In this document: positions 1 through 10,977 of the stretch, one piece after another
How the letters are laid out: each line of letters begins with the position of its first letter
Position numbering within the stretch: the stretch's first letter is position 1
NCBI GenBank assembly: GCA_010015805.1
Contig: ML978126.1
Span: 1,364,001 to 1,428,000 of the forward strand
Source of the DNA: Rhizodiscina lignyota
Taxonomy: Eukaryota > Ascomycota > Dothideomycetes > Aulographales > Rhizodiscinaceae
Direction: 5' to 3'
Length of the DNA stretch: 64,000 bases
Notes under the pieces: model-generated
Seen by the model: the letters and a program-made list of their open reading frames with translations, nothing else
Told to the model about the DNA's origin: nothing
The model's database searches: none
Translations under genes and position numbers: made by a program

Positions 1-50
1 TCGATATCGTTCTCCTCATCTGAGGGTAGGTTATCGTACGAGGGAGCCAT
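1..50 (-). CDS. PRT1: Translation initiation factor eIF3 subunit B, N-terminus (partial)
   Basis: A minus-strand ATG at 50-48 opens a frame that runs off the left edge. Only 16 residues are visible (MAPSYDNLPSDEENDI). The start followed by an acidic stretch matches what I remember of filamentous fungal eIF3b/Prt1 proteins, the RRM and WD-repeat scaffold of the eIF3 complex. This rests on family memory and a very short peptide, so the product name is tentative; that a gene starts here is more likely than its identity. A CACGTG box and a telomere-like motif lie within 140 bp upstream. Confidence 0.4.
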   Translation of the reverse strand, partial: MAPSYDNLPSDEENDI

Positions 51-137
51 TTTGCGTATCGTGTCGTTGGGTTTCCTGTTGTGTCGAATGTAATTTTGAG
101 TGGTGGGGTCATTGAATATTTAAGTGCGAAGGAAAGA

Positions 138-145
138 TCACGTGA
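138..145. promoter_or_regulatory. TCACGTGA palindrome (E-box / bHLH-type site)
   Basis: A perfect 8-bp palindrome with a CACGTG core lies about 90 bp upstream of the start codon at 50. CACGTG is the known core for Cbf1-like and other bHLH factors in fungi. Function here is inferred from position only. Confidence 0.35.
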
Positions 146-176
146 TATTCTCATGGGACGTGACGGGATTTCCGTT

Positions 177-190
177 GAGGGTTAGGGTTG
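177..190 (-). promoter_or_regulatory. Telomere-like promoter motif (telobox 1)
   Basis: The plus strand reads GAGGGTTAGGGTTG. It lies about 130 bp upstream of the minus-strand gene starting at 50. The 13-mer AGGGTTAGGGTTG recurs exactly at 33526-33538 and 42208-42220. TTAGGG-type sites are known targets of Tbf1/Taz1-like Myb proteins in fungi; binding here is inferred. Confidence 0.45.
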
Positions 191-763
191 AGAAACTTCA
201 CCTTGCGCACCCAACGTGTTTCAGCCCACTCCTACCTCCTACATAGTCCACGCCTGCCTGTCCTTTGCGTCCACACTCAGAGGTAACTTGAATCGAGAGT
301 CAATAGTTAGGTTTCACAGAAATCTCTCTTCTGCTTAGCCTACCTTATGCTTTGAAGCGGCATTGACTTCTGGCGCGAGCTCTTATTTATTCTCACTACA
401 ATTTCTCATCATTTGCAAGTCGGCGTCAATTCGTGCAAGTTGGAGCGCTGGCTCTATCACATTGATCGTTGGGAATGAAATCTGAAAAACCTAAGTAGTC
501 TTCTGAGTCTACTGATTCTAGCAAATTGGTTTGTCATATTGGCATCTCCATGCCCTTGTCATTCACAAGTCCTCAGTCTCAACAGACTACCGGACACACA
601 TTAACCGTTGCTATTCATAGCTCCATCAGCCATAGCAGTGACACTGTAATTACATGCTTCATTAGTTAAACTATCCGTCCTTCGAAGGGGCCGATAGCAG
701 GCCGGAAAGACTCACCCACAACTGTGGACCACATTGCGCAACAGTCTGGCTAATAGCTCACTC
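191..763. other. Intergenic region without supported gene
   Basis: The stretch carries stops in all frames and no conserved peptide or RNA motif that I can recognise. It separates the eIF3b-like promoter from the 3' end of the small gene that follows. Confidence 0.5.
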
Positions 764-1054
764 TTACAGGTGTTGCAGTTTCCCCGTTTTCTCAGAGCCT
801 ATCGTTGAGCTCATCAACTCAACATCCATACCCTTCTCCCGAGCCATCTCTCTCGTCTTCCTCACCCTTCTCCTGTCTATCACGTGCATCATCACTATCC
901 CCGGCATGCCAGGCACACAAAGAATCAATCCAACGATGTAGCCAATCTTTTGAGCTTTCGAAAGCTCTTTAAATATTAACGGCCGTTGCTGTGGTTTCTC
1001 GGGGCTGGCCTCTTTCGAATAAGCTGGAAGTTCGGCAATATCTGGATAGCACAT
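764..1054 (-). CDS. Small putative single-pass membrane protein
   Basis: This is an uninterrupted 96-residue frame with ATG at 1054. A proline-rich acidic N-terminus (about 1-30) is followed by one hydrophobic segment (about 37-58, reading KIGYIVGLILCVPGMPGIVM) and then a strongly basic stretch (IDRRRVRKTREMAREKG), so an N-out/C-in single span would fit the positive-inside rule. I do not recognise the family. No splice sites are needed. It stands alone between the eIF3b-like gene and the SET gene. The membrane segment followed at once by basic residues argues for a real protein, but short ORFs of this size can occur by chance. Confidence 0.4.
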   Translation of the reverse strand: MCYPDIAELPAYSKEASPEKPQQRPLIFKELSKAQKIGYIVGLILCVPGMPGIVMMHVIDRRRVRKTREMAREKGMDVELMSSTIGSEKTGKLQHL

Positions 1055-1393
1055 ATTGGGTGGTTTGTAGAGGGTTCTCGCTTTTTGGTATGTAGATGTT
1101 TGTGGTCTTGATGGGAGAATAATTCAATGTAGTATATTGATAGAACGAACTGGTGGAGATTTTCGAAGATTTACGAAGATTTACGAGTATGCTTGTGCTG
1201 GGGCGGGCTTCCGCTTAGTACAGTGCCCAACGGCCATCAGAAGCAAGAACCGGACTACGGCTCTATCCAATACGCATGCACTTTTTTCAAACCACACATT
1301 GTAGAACTTGGGACCAATGGCCGATATCCCTTTTCCACCCTTGTGTCTCCGGAAAGTATATCCCGTCCGAAACTCCGTCCGCTGCTCCCCCCA
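1055..1393. other. Intergenic region without supported gene
   Basis: About 340 bp lie between the start of the small membrane protein and the 3' end of the SET gene, both on the minus strand. Short plus-strand frames here show no family signature. Presumably this is promoter of the former and 3' UTR of the latter. Confidence 0.5.
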
Positions 1394-2714
1394 TCACAGC
1401 GGAATAGGAATGATCTGCATAGGCCAATGCCTCTCGCCCGATGTATCCTCTGCCGTATCGGGTCGGACGGGGCCTAAGAAGTGCTCATAGATGGCAGGGT
1501 GCAATGGCCCAGAGCGATCAGCCATCTTCCTGAGGTGCAGCACGGCGTGGGCAAGCCTTGGAAATCCAGGACGATCCTCCCCAACGCTGCATCGTGCGTA
1601 ATCCAAAGCTTTCTCCGCCCACTGCAGTGCCTCCCTGCGGTCTCTTAGTTTGAGACAGAAGCCCGTAGCGTTGCCGTATCTGTTCAGCTCGTAAGCATAT
1701 GTATGACATCAGTAGGCTGTTCTGCTCCAAGCCCGACAGTTCCATCGGGAAAGACTTCTCATGCTCATCGACTAATACAGACATGCGTTTCACCATATTT
1801 CTCTGAGTCAATCTCAACTCCAACTGGGGCAAATCGATAGTTACCTGCAGAAAAATTTACAGTATTTCTCTGCGGGACGAAGTTGAGAACAAGAGGCGCT
1901 ATATCTAAACAGCAGTACAACTTTACTGCTGAGACGTGCCGATTATCATCGAGAGGGAGGGAGGATAAACTTACGCGTAATGAAGTTTCGAGAACAAGCC
2001 TTCCGAAGCCGCTAGCTCAGCTATTTTCCGCAATGACTCTAGCGACATATTCCAATCCTCCCGGGTCCCCAAACGCATGCTTCCAGCGAGCCGTTGTTCT
2101 TCGAGGTAGATCTTAAGATCAGCCACTCCAGCCTCAACGTTTGTGCACGAGAAGCACTTGCATTCAAAGCCCCAAGCGAAGCGCAGCGCCTCGCGACGCT
2201 GAATGCGCGAAATGTTGAGATCAATATAGGTGACTGTAAGCTCCTAGCCACGTGCAACATCTCGATACGTGTGGAATGTCATCCATTCCCGATCCTCGTT
2301 GTAATCCGTATGGATGTTCGGCCTGCACGAGTGGTTGAACCGTGATCCAATAAGGAACAACCCACTCCTTCCGATGATTGAGTTGTCAATGCCGAAACTA
2401 TTCGTTTGGCATATTGCAAGGATTTTGCGAACGGCCGGTGGTAGGCTTCCCCATTCCCGACCAGTGGCCTGAGAGTAGCGGGTACTGGGGCTTTCACTCT
2501 CATTGTGATGGAGTGACAGAAATGACGCCTTCTCAGATGTACTGAGGTTTTTGAAATCGCGCAAAACCTGCGCGGGAGCAAGGCCGTGTTCGCCCCTGAG
2601 AAGTGGGAGCTCTGCGAGAACACGCATGCCGCGAGGAATATCAGCTTTGGCAAAGACACCGACGCCCCCAAGAGGGGAATCGTTTATTTCGAAAAACGAG
2701 TTCTCTGTCGACAT
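1394..2714 (-). pseudogene. SET-domain protein gene, apparently inactivated
   Basis: The ATG at 2714 opens a fungal SET-domain protein: an N-terminal segment reading GGVGVFAKADIPRGMRVL, the SET motif SRFNHSCRPN, then HTYRDVARG. At 2246-2244 an in-frame TAG stands where the family has the Glu of GEEL; directly after it the same frame continues as ELTVTYIDLN and a post-SET Cys cluster (FECKCFSC) for about 90 more codons. A donor (GTAAGT, near 1970) and an acceptor near 1822 lead to a helical C-terminal part, where the frame changes by one base near 1695 to reach AYELNRYG and the end at 1394. No intron of workable length removes either break. SET proteins methylate lysines. Either this copy is a young pseudogene, or only a truncated 156-residue protein is made, or the sequence has errors. 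Confidence 0.65.
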
Positions 2715-3250
2715 TTTTCGTTAGGCAAGGTTGAAAATTTGGCAGTATGATGCAGACTTACGGAGTTTATAGTATTCTCATCCTTCGACACTGGCGTTTG
2801 TTGTGTAACATCAGTGTGGGTGGATGCAGACCGCCATTGAACATCAAAGCTCTTCGTACCAAGGAAGTTACCAAATAATTGTCAATAGAGGCACGAGCAT
2901 AGAAAGAACGTATAAATGAGCTGTCAAAGTCAGTCTCGCTGAACGTTGAGGTATAAGAGCTGATCGCTCCTGCGTGTTACAGATTGCCTCGCGGTCAGAT
3001 TTTTGATGACCCTTGAGCCAGGTAGTAAATAGACCATATCTCATGCGAACTGATAGATTGTGAACTCTGATATGCACATATATTTAAGTAGATCCAATCT
3101 ATATTGTCAGCTTGTAGGCGCCGTTGGTCTGCGCACTGGTTATGATACACGCCCCGACTGCCATCGGAGCAAGATGTAAAGATACAATTTCTCAAAGTGG
3201 AACTTCTGACCACTCACATGCACCCCAAAAGCCACCCCTCCCACGATCTC
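2715..3250. other. Intergenic region without supported gene
   Basis: About 535 bp separate the SET gene start from the 3' end of the transporter gene. It is AT-rich with short frames only and no recognisable motif. Confidence 0.5.
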
Positions 3251-5586
3251 TTACAGCCCGGCTCTCTTCCCTTGATCACAGTATCCTGGAGGCTTCACGT
3301 CGCCGCCTTCTAACCATCCACGTATCGTCATCACGGTAGTGTAGACCATGCCAACACAGCCAAAGATGATCAGCACGATATCAGCTATTCGTTGATTCCG
3401 TGTCCGCGAAACGCCACGGTAGTGTAGCATTGGCTGGTAAACATGTCATCAGCATTCATTTCATGACCAGGGAAGGGACATTGCCAGCTCAGACTTACAG
3501 GGTAGATGTACACGAGCGGGATACAGGCGAAGCTTCCCACCAGCGCGACAAATTTGTCAAGATCATTCGCGCCGGCCCAAGCAATCATTGCGCAAAAGCA
3601 AACCATGAAGAAACGGAAGAAGTTCTTGGACCACTTCACAGTCGGGTTGTTTTTGCCCGTCTTTCTGAACAACTGCTTGCTGGTGATGTCGATCGCGGGA
3701 TGGAATTGCAGCGGTGTCGAAAGCATAATTGCCAAGCTGTAGATGAACTGCACAGCATTGACGAATTTATTGTCTTGTGGCATATTCAGTAGAACCACAG
3801 TCTTGGTCTTGCTTCCGTAAGCGGCGTATGAAAGAATGCCCGAAGTCGAGAAAATAACTGCGCAAATGATCATGACCAGGCCGAGAACGAGAGGCAGTTT
3901 GGTCTGATCGCGCATTGCCTCTTGGATCGGAATGATGAGCCCAATGCCCTCAAATGTGAAGATGGCGGTGCCGATAAAGAGGGTCCAACTCTTCTCGTTA
4001 AACCACGTAATATCAGCAATGCCGTGGTTGACAGTAGCAATGGTGAGAATGTCATAGTAGAATAGGTAGACCAGACCCAGTACGATGAACACGTCTGCGA
4101 CAATGGCGATGTTCTGGATCTTGGCGATATTGCGGTACAGCGAAAACGGGAGGAAAATTATCATCTGCATGAGGATAAGATATCCAATGGGTATAAAGGT
4201 CCGGCACTTGGAGACCGCCAAAATAAACGCCTGAAGGTTTTCGGAAGTGAACACAATGTATGCCGATGAAAATCCAATCTGACTGATCACTAAAGACGCG
4301 TTGATCATATGCCGGAGCCAGGGGCCATAGAGTTTTTCGCCCATTCCGCCGAATGAGTAAGTGTGATGAATGCGGGTGGTGACGAGGAGGATGAAGCAGT
4401 AGTAGCTGAGTGCGGCAACAAAGAGGAGAACCAGAGTACTGAACAGCATGCCGCCATTCAAGAAAGCCTTTGGCAGGAATAGTACGCCTGTTCCGACAAA
4501 AGATTTGAGAAGCATCATCGCAGCTCCTGTCGCAGTCGCGCCGGGCGCCTTGTTATCTTTTCTCCGCTTTCGCCTCATGGGAGTTCGGATAAGGCCAGTT
4601 TCCTCGGTAGCTTCTTGATCCTCATCCAGTATGCTCTCTCCATACGTATCGGATGAAAAGTAGCCATCTGCCTCATCGTCTTCCAAGTCTTCACCTGCAA
4701 AGTGGCCATAAAGGCTGAGAAATTCGATGAAGTTGCTCGTAAATAGTTGAGGCCGTTGCTCTCCCCTCTCGGCTGCGTCCGCGCGTGACGGCGAAGGGCT
4801 TGCAACATTTCTCCTAATGTAGTTTCGCCGGAAGCCACCTGGTTGCTTAATGGTGTTAATGTCCAAAACGTCGTCCGCCTGCGCGTTCCCAAGACTGAAA
4901 CTCTTTGACCTCTTCGTCTTGCCTTCTGCCTCTTGCTGCTCTGACCATCTGTATATCTGTCTGTGTATATCTCCTCCTTGAAGGCGCAGGCTTGAAAAGT
5001 CGTCCTCGTCTAACCCAGAAGCGGTTTCCTGATCTCCCCCCAGAGATGATGTGTGGTTGTTCATCAGTGAAACCGGATTCGAAGGAGATCCAGCCCTTGG
5101 CCCTACGAGGTGGCGGCGAACGACTTCTGCATCTTCATAAGGTGCAGAGCCTCCATTTCCTCGCTGGTCGAATGAACCATAGTTGCTGCGAGGAACACGT
5201 CCTTCAGCTGCTCCAGAGGCAGGTGACATTGGCCGAAGAGGAGGTGTACCGAATCGAGGCGGACTTCCTCCGAACGAGCCTTGAAGTGCAGCAGATAGAG
5301 CTGATTCTCCCGGCCCGGGAAGTGAACTCCTCTGAGTCGAGGTGCCCGGGAGCGGCGTCTCAGCTTGTGATGGTTGTTCAGTGCCCAATTGACCTGGAGT
5401 TGGCACTTGTCTGACGGGAGGTGTCCCATAACCGTGCGATGGGACAGGTGAACCTAATCTCTGGGTTGCACTTGCTCTTATCGAAGGCGAACTGTCACCT
5501 GGTGACAGTCTCCCAGCGGCGTTCGGTGAGTTGCCGGGGATGGCTTGCGCCCGAGAATGTGAGGACGAAGCGTTGCGGTCGGTCAT
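3251..5586 (-). CDS. Vacuolar amino acid transporter, AVT3/AVT4 type (AAAP family)
   Basis: Two exons, 5586-3499 and 3433-3251, join to 756 residues; the intron has donor GTAAGT and acceptor TACCAG and the join reads LVYIYPPMLHYRGVSRT. A long disordered Ser/Pro-rich N-terminus (1-340) is followed by an Aa_trans domain of about 11 spans that begins with MLLKSFVGTGVLFLPKAFLNGG near residue 357. In yeast this group (Avt3, Avt4) exports neutral and basic amino acids from the vacuole with protons; the long cytosolic N-terminus is typical of the fungal members. Reading on past the donor would give a false C-terminus. The gene is divergent from the cotransporter gene at 6170, with 583 bp between the starts. 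Confidence 0.9.
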
Positions 5587-6169
5587 GGTGGAGTGAGGGT
5601 TATTGACGTCTCATATGCGGATATGTACGAAGAGAATGTAGGATACTCTGCGATAATTTCGTATCAGTGTGCAGGTCGAGGTGCCGCATATCCAGCGGTG
5701 ATGCAGGTACGACAAAGGCGATTGGCTTACATACTTGTACAACGAAGGGCTTTTCAAAGAAGGCTCGTATAATACAGTTGGAAAGAGCACCCAGAGACAG
5801 AACCAAGCAATGAAAATGAGTCGCGTGTGCTTTCAGCGCGGCATGACGTGCAGTGGGATGTGGTCTTTAAACATTGGCTTCCCGGAGTTCGGCGAGGAGA
5901 TCAAGGGTCGAAAGCGTGGAGCTGGCTCGTGACCGAAAATCAAAGCTTCACCCCTTCACAACGTCACAAGAACGTCGAGGCACGGCCCGTGAGCTTATAT
6001 CCCACGCGTGGGACACGGTCACGGCACTCGTTGTCAGAGCGGCACTGCCATCTGTTCATGGCTCGAGTGCTGCTGCAGTCACGTCCGTTTCGCTGGTTTG
6101 GTAGTCCTCCCGGAGGCGGAGTGGGCAAGCCATCACGGGGTCGAAGTCTGATATACGTTCAAAGCCACC
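5587..6169. promoter_or_regulatory. Shared divergent promoter of two vacuolar transporter genes
   Basis: This 583-bp region lies between the start codons of the AVT-type permease (minus) and the Vhc1-type cotransporter (plus). It must hold both promoters. The plus-strand start has a favourable context (GCCACCATGG). I see no single known operator that I can name with confidence. Confidence 0.6.
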
Positions 6170-9100
6170 ATGGCTGAAGAGGGTTCCCAGAGGCCACCAA
6201 TCGTCAGATCTAGGTCAAACTTCCTCACGAGGACCGCTACGGATGATGCCTCGCAGCTGGATCGTCGGTGGAGCCTCTTTCCTTCCACACCTTCGCCAAG
6301 GGAAGAAACACAGTCTCCGAATCTACAGCGACATGGCGAGACTTCAACTTCAGATACCCCATCACCAGGAATTGTACGGAGACTATTCTCGGCTGGCACC
6401 CACGGAGTCTCTACAGTCACAAGAAGACGCTCGTCTGGGAGACCACGAATACCATCAACGTCAGGAGCAGCAGATGAGGACAAGCTGCGGCAGGAATTTT
6501 ACAAGCCGAAGCCAGGAGCTATGCCTCGTCCAGTTGGTGGCTCCGAGAAGCTTGGGACTTTTGCTGGAGTCTTCGTACCCACCAGCCTGAATGTTCTCAG
6601 TATCCTCATGTTTATTCGGTTTGGATTCATTCTTGGCCAAAGTGGATTCCTTGGAATGATGGGCATGTTAATTGCATGCTATTTGATCAATCTCCTTACG
6701 ACCATGTCCATCTCTGCAATTGCCACGAATGGCACCGTGCGCGGTGGTGGTGCGTACTACTTGATCTCTAGGAGCCTGGGTCCCGAGTTTGGAGGAAGCA
6801 TTGGAGTTGTCTTCTACCTTGGATTCGTCTTCAATACTGGCATGAACGCAGTTGGTTTGATCGACTGCTTAAGGGGCAATTTTGGAGTACAGGGGGGCAA
6901 CTGGTCTAATTGGCTACCTGAGAGCTTCTGGTGGAACTATCTTTGGGGCACGGTCGTGCTTGTCCTGTGCACTGCCATCTGTCTGGCCGGTAGTGGACTC
7001 TTTGCCAGAGCAAGTAACGCACTTTTGGCAATACTATTGATTGCAACTTTCAGCATCCCATTCTCGGCTCTTATTCTACAACCATTCGAAGACCGGAGAC
7101 TTGGCATTCAATACACTGGACTGAGCCTTGACACATTTATGGGAAATCTATACCCCATGTTCACCAGAGGTGCAGATGGGAGTCAGCTTAAGGGTCGTGA
7201 GAATTGGCAGGATCTTTTTGGTATCCTCTTCCCGGCTACTGGAGGCATTTTCGCTGGTGCAAGCATGTCTGGAGATCTCAAGCATCCAAGCAAAGCCATT
7301 CCGAAAGGCACGCTCTATGGCCTTGCTCTTACCTTCATCTCGTACACACTGGTAAGAGCCCCTGTGCTGCGCAGTGGTACTTACAACTCCCTGTCCCATT
7401 CTTGCTTTGTTGGTCTCCTAATTCGATAAACAAACATGTCTCTTCTTAGTTCCCTCTGGAGGCGTTCGTGTAGAAGAGCAAAGGCTACATTGAGGAGATT
7501 ACTAACATCTACTCGATAATTATAGGTCATACTCGCACTGGCATCAACGATTACACGAGCCACATTCTATCGTAACGTCAATGTAATCCAAGATGTCAAC
7601 ATATCGGGTGTCATCATCCTCCTTGGCGAGTGCTCTTCCACACTCTTCTCAACCCTAATGGGTGTCATTGGCTCGGCGAAACTTCTTCAAGCTCTAGCCC
7701 GTGATAACCTTGTTCCTGGGCTTTCCATATTCAGTCAGGGGACGAAGAAGAACGACGAGCCCACTTACGCAATCATCATCACGTACCTGGTCACGCAGTT
7801 CACCATGCTCTCGGATATCAATCAAATTGCCAGCTTTGTAGCAATGACTTATCTCATGACATTCCTTGTCATGAATCTAGCTTGCTTCCTCCTTAAGATC
7901 AGCTCCGCACCAAATTTCAGGCCCTCTTTCCGATACTTCAATTGGGCAACGGCAGCCACAGGAGCCATACTTAGCGGCGCAAGCATGTTCTTCGTGGACG
8001 GCGCTTATGCTTCGGGATGCGTTCTTATTCTAGCGATTCTATTCCTGATTATACACTACAGCACCCCGCCGAAGTCTTGGGGTGATGTCTCGCAGTCCTT
8101 AATCTATCATCAAGTGCGGAAGTATCTGCTTCGGCTGAAACAGGAACATGTCAAATTCTGGCGCCCCCAGATTTTGCTCCTCGTCAACGACCCGAGGCGA
8201 CAGTATAAGCTTATCCAATTCTGCAATTCGTTGAAGAAAGGAGCGCTGTTCATTCTCGGTCATGTCATTGTGAACGAAAACTTCGGTGATGCGGTTCCCG
8301 AGGCGAAGAGACAGCAGCATGCCTGGGGCAAGTACATCGACTTTAGCAAGATCAAGGCGTTCGTAAATATCGTCATCTCTCCGGCGGTCGAATGGGGTAC
8401 TCGAAATCTGGTCCTTAGTGCTGGGTTGGGTGGCATGAGACCCAATATTGTAGTCATGGGATTCTACAACATGGAAGATCGACGCAAGTCAGAGCAAGAC
8501 CAGTTGGTAGACGTTGCTTCAGCATCCACAACTGCGCCTACCACGCCTGTGGTACGTCCATATCGAGGCGAAGATCATATGGAGCAGTCACGGATATCTA
8601 CAGGTTTCGGCTCTACAAGAGCCATATCACGAGGGAGCTCTAACAGGAAGCGGTACGAAAAGGCAAACAAACCTCCCGGACATCTACCTACAGACTCGAA
8701 TCGATCAGAACATCCCGTGACGGCTGCATCTTACGTCACAATCCTCGAGGATCTCCTCATCCGTGTGCAGATCAATGTCGCGCTCGCGAAAGGCTTCCAG
8801 AACATGGAGCTCCCTATGCCCAAACCCACGAAGATGGAACGTTTATCCAAGATGCTGCGCTTCGGCAGTTCCCACGGTGAGGACGAGGAGGGAAAGAAGT
8901 ACATTGACCTCTGGCCCATCCAGATGAGCGCCGAGATTGCTGCGGAGGGTAGCGCGAACGGCGGCCGAAAGCGGCATGTCTTGACCACAAACTTTGACAC
9001 CTATACTTTGATTCTGCAGCTTGGATGCATTCTAAATACTGTGCCCAGCTGGAAGCGAACATACAAGCTGCGCGTGGTTGTCTTTGTGGAGTACGAAGCA

Positions 9101-10621
9101 GACGTTGAAGAAGAAAGAGTGCGTGTCAAGACTTTGTTGAACAACCTCAGGATCAAGGCGGATATACTGGTATTCTGGCTTGCATGTGGCGAGCTCAGGA
9201 CATATGAGATCATTGTCAACGGGAAAAAGGCCGGATTAGAAGACGCTACCAAGGAGGTGGATGAAGCTCTCAAAGACGAAGACTGGTGGCAGGAGGTCAA
9301 GGCCCTACGACGCCGAGGGACTTCGCAAGCCAGCGCGATGAGAGATATGGCGGAAGTTGCGGGGCTTTTGGACAGTTCGACAAATTGGCCGGGCTCCAGC
9401 TTCCAACATGGAAGACGAGAACAGAAGGTGAAGCGATTTGAAGGACTGAGGAAGATGTTGAAGAAGACAAAGAGGAGAAGAACCAGTGTTGGCGGCATTA
9501 GCGAGATGGGCGTGAGCCTCGGCATGAGAACGCATCGCCTCGACCCAGACTTAATCGACAGGCACTCGAGTCAAGCCAGTGCCAGCGAGGGTTCATCCTC
9601 ATCCTCAAGCGAAACAGGCGAAAGCGATTCCGACGATGCGCCTGATTTGGACGATCAGCAAGAAATGGAGTCAGAGACACTCGAAAGCGACGATATTACG
9701 GCTAGTGAAAATGACGTTTCTGTTGATGAGGATGACCCACCTGTTACTCCAATCAGGCGAGCAGTCAGTATGAGCGCAAACTTGGGACGATCGAAGAATC
9801 TCGTGAAAAGCAAGAGCGGTACCAGAACTCCGACCACGAGTGAAGGTGGACAAAAGCCACGATCATTCAATCAGCCCGAGGCTGACATCTCAGACACGGA
9901 GCTTATGCGCGAAGACCCTGGTGATAATGCAGCACAGCAGACTGTTAAGCCGATCCGCCCACCCAACGTGAGGCAGCAGTCGCTGCCAAAGTTCACATCG
10001 AAGCCGGTCCCAAAGACAAAAGTTGCAAAACACGAAGGGCCGGGACCGTCAATCATGTTTGCAGACTCCCAACCATCTCCTGATGAGCATGGTGAGGGTT
10101 CTGTGTCTCAGAAACAACGCATTCAACCACAGCAGCACGGAGAGCAAGCACGCTCGAGCGACAGCGTGGAAACAGCGGTTGCGCAAGACCAGGCTCAAGG
10201 TCACCTCTCAGCCCCCGCTGTGCCGCTAAGCTTCAATGACCTGCCATGCAGAGCTCAGCATCTCATCCTGAACGAGCTCATGCGCGCTGTGTCTTCTCCC
10301 TCTCCTTCTCCCTCTCCGTCACCCGCGAACACGCCACCAGCTAGCACAACAGAAACGTCTTCCCCGCCTCCCGGACATTCGCAATTCACCGCATATGCGT
10401 CAATGCTGTCGAGCGCGCTTGGTAGCGATGGGACTGATCTGAAAGGAAATGGCAATGGGACTGCTGTGCTGTTCACAACGCTGCCGAGTCCGGTGTCGGG
10501 GACGGGAGAGAGCGAGACTGACAGTCTTAGATATCTCATGGACTTGGAAGTGTTGTGCAAGGGATTGCCGCCGGTACTGCTCGTGCATAGTAATTCCATT
10601 AGCGTGACGATGAGTTTGTAA
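6170..10621 (+). CDS. VHC1: Cation-chloride cotransporter (SLC12 / Vhc1-like)
   Basis: Two exons, 6170-7351 and 7526-10621, give 1425 residues. The 174-nt intron has donor GTAAGA, branch ACTAAC and acceptor TATAG; the join reads FISYTLVILALASTITRATF. After a disordered N-terminus comes an amino-acid-permease-type domain starting with KLGTFAGVFVPTSLNVLSI near 125 and ending near 600, then the SLC12 cytosolic domain (QSLIYHQVRKYLLRL, QILLLVNDPRRQYKLIQFC). A long acidic and Ser-rich linker, including an SPSPSPSPSP run, precedes the conserved end (FNDLPCRAQHLILNELM, GLPPVLLVHSNS). Yeast Vhc1 is the vacuolar K-Cl cotransporter; the vacuolar site here follows from the family. The protein is longer than animal KCCs because of the linker. 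Confidence 0.92.
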
Positions 10622-10828
10622 GATTTTGTGTAAGGATACCCTGGAGATAGAAATTGCCATGATAGCGCTGAGGAGAAGAGCATGGGATGTTTTATAGAAT
10701 GGCTGAATGCGGGACAGCGCACTGCCAGCATTTGAACTTTGACAGGTGATTTTGTGCCTGACTTTCTTCTATGCTTATATAAACTTCAATTGTTCAATTC
10801 ATTGAACTTGCTTATTCAGCATCCATTC

Positions 10829-10855
10829 CTATTGTCCTATTGTCCTATTGTCCTG
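10829..10855. repeat. 8-bp tandem repeat, about 3.4 copies
   Basis: The unit CCTATTGT is repeated exactly three times plus a partial copy, about 120 bp upstream of the start codon at 10978. It lies in a pyrimidine-rich leader. Confidence 0.7.
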
Positions 10856-10931
10856 CCCGTTGCACCTACCCGTAGAGGTGGCTTCTACCTACCCCAAACT
10901 TAACATCACCTCTAGTCCTAACCTCAACCTC

Positions 10932-10943
10932 AACCCTAACCTC
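10932..10943 (+). promoter_or_regulatory. Telomere-like promoter motif (telobox 2)
   Basis: CAACCCTAACCT lies 35 bp upstream of the ATG at 10978, inside a run of degenerate AACCTC units. It shares the core GTTAGGGTTG (reverse strand) with the sites near 180, 33530, 38685 and 42215. Confidence 0.4.
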
Positions 10944-10977
10944 CTCTCTGCTCTCTCCAATACACCCACAAATCAAA

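Noticed and set aside
177-190. Telomere-like repeats read as real or relict telomere ends
   Set aside because: Each site has at most two units and lies in a promoter in normal gene-dense DNA; true interstitial telomere arrays are longer.
9001-9525. 174-codon minus-strand frame inside the cotransporter
   Set aside because: Lies entirely opposite a conserved SLC12 C-terminal domain and has no pattern of its own.
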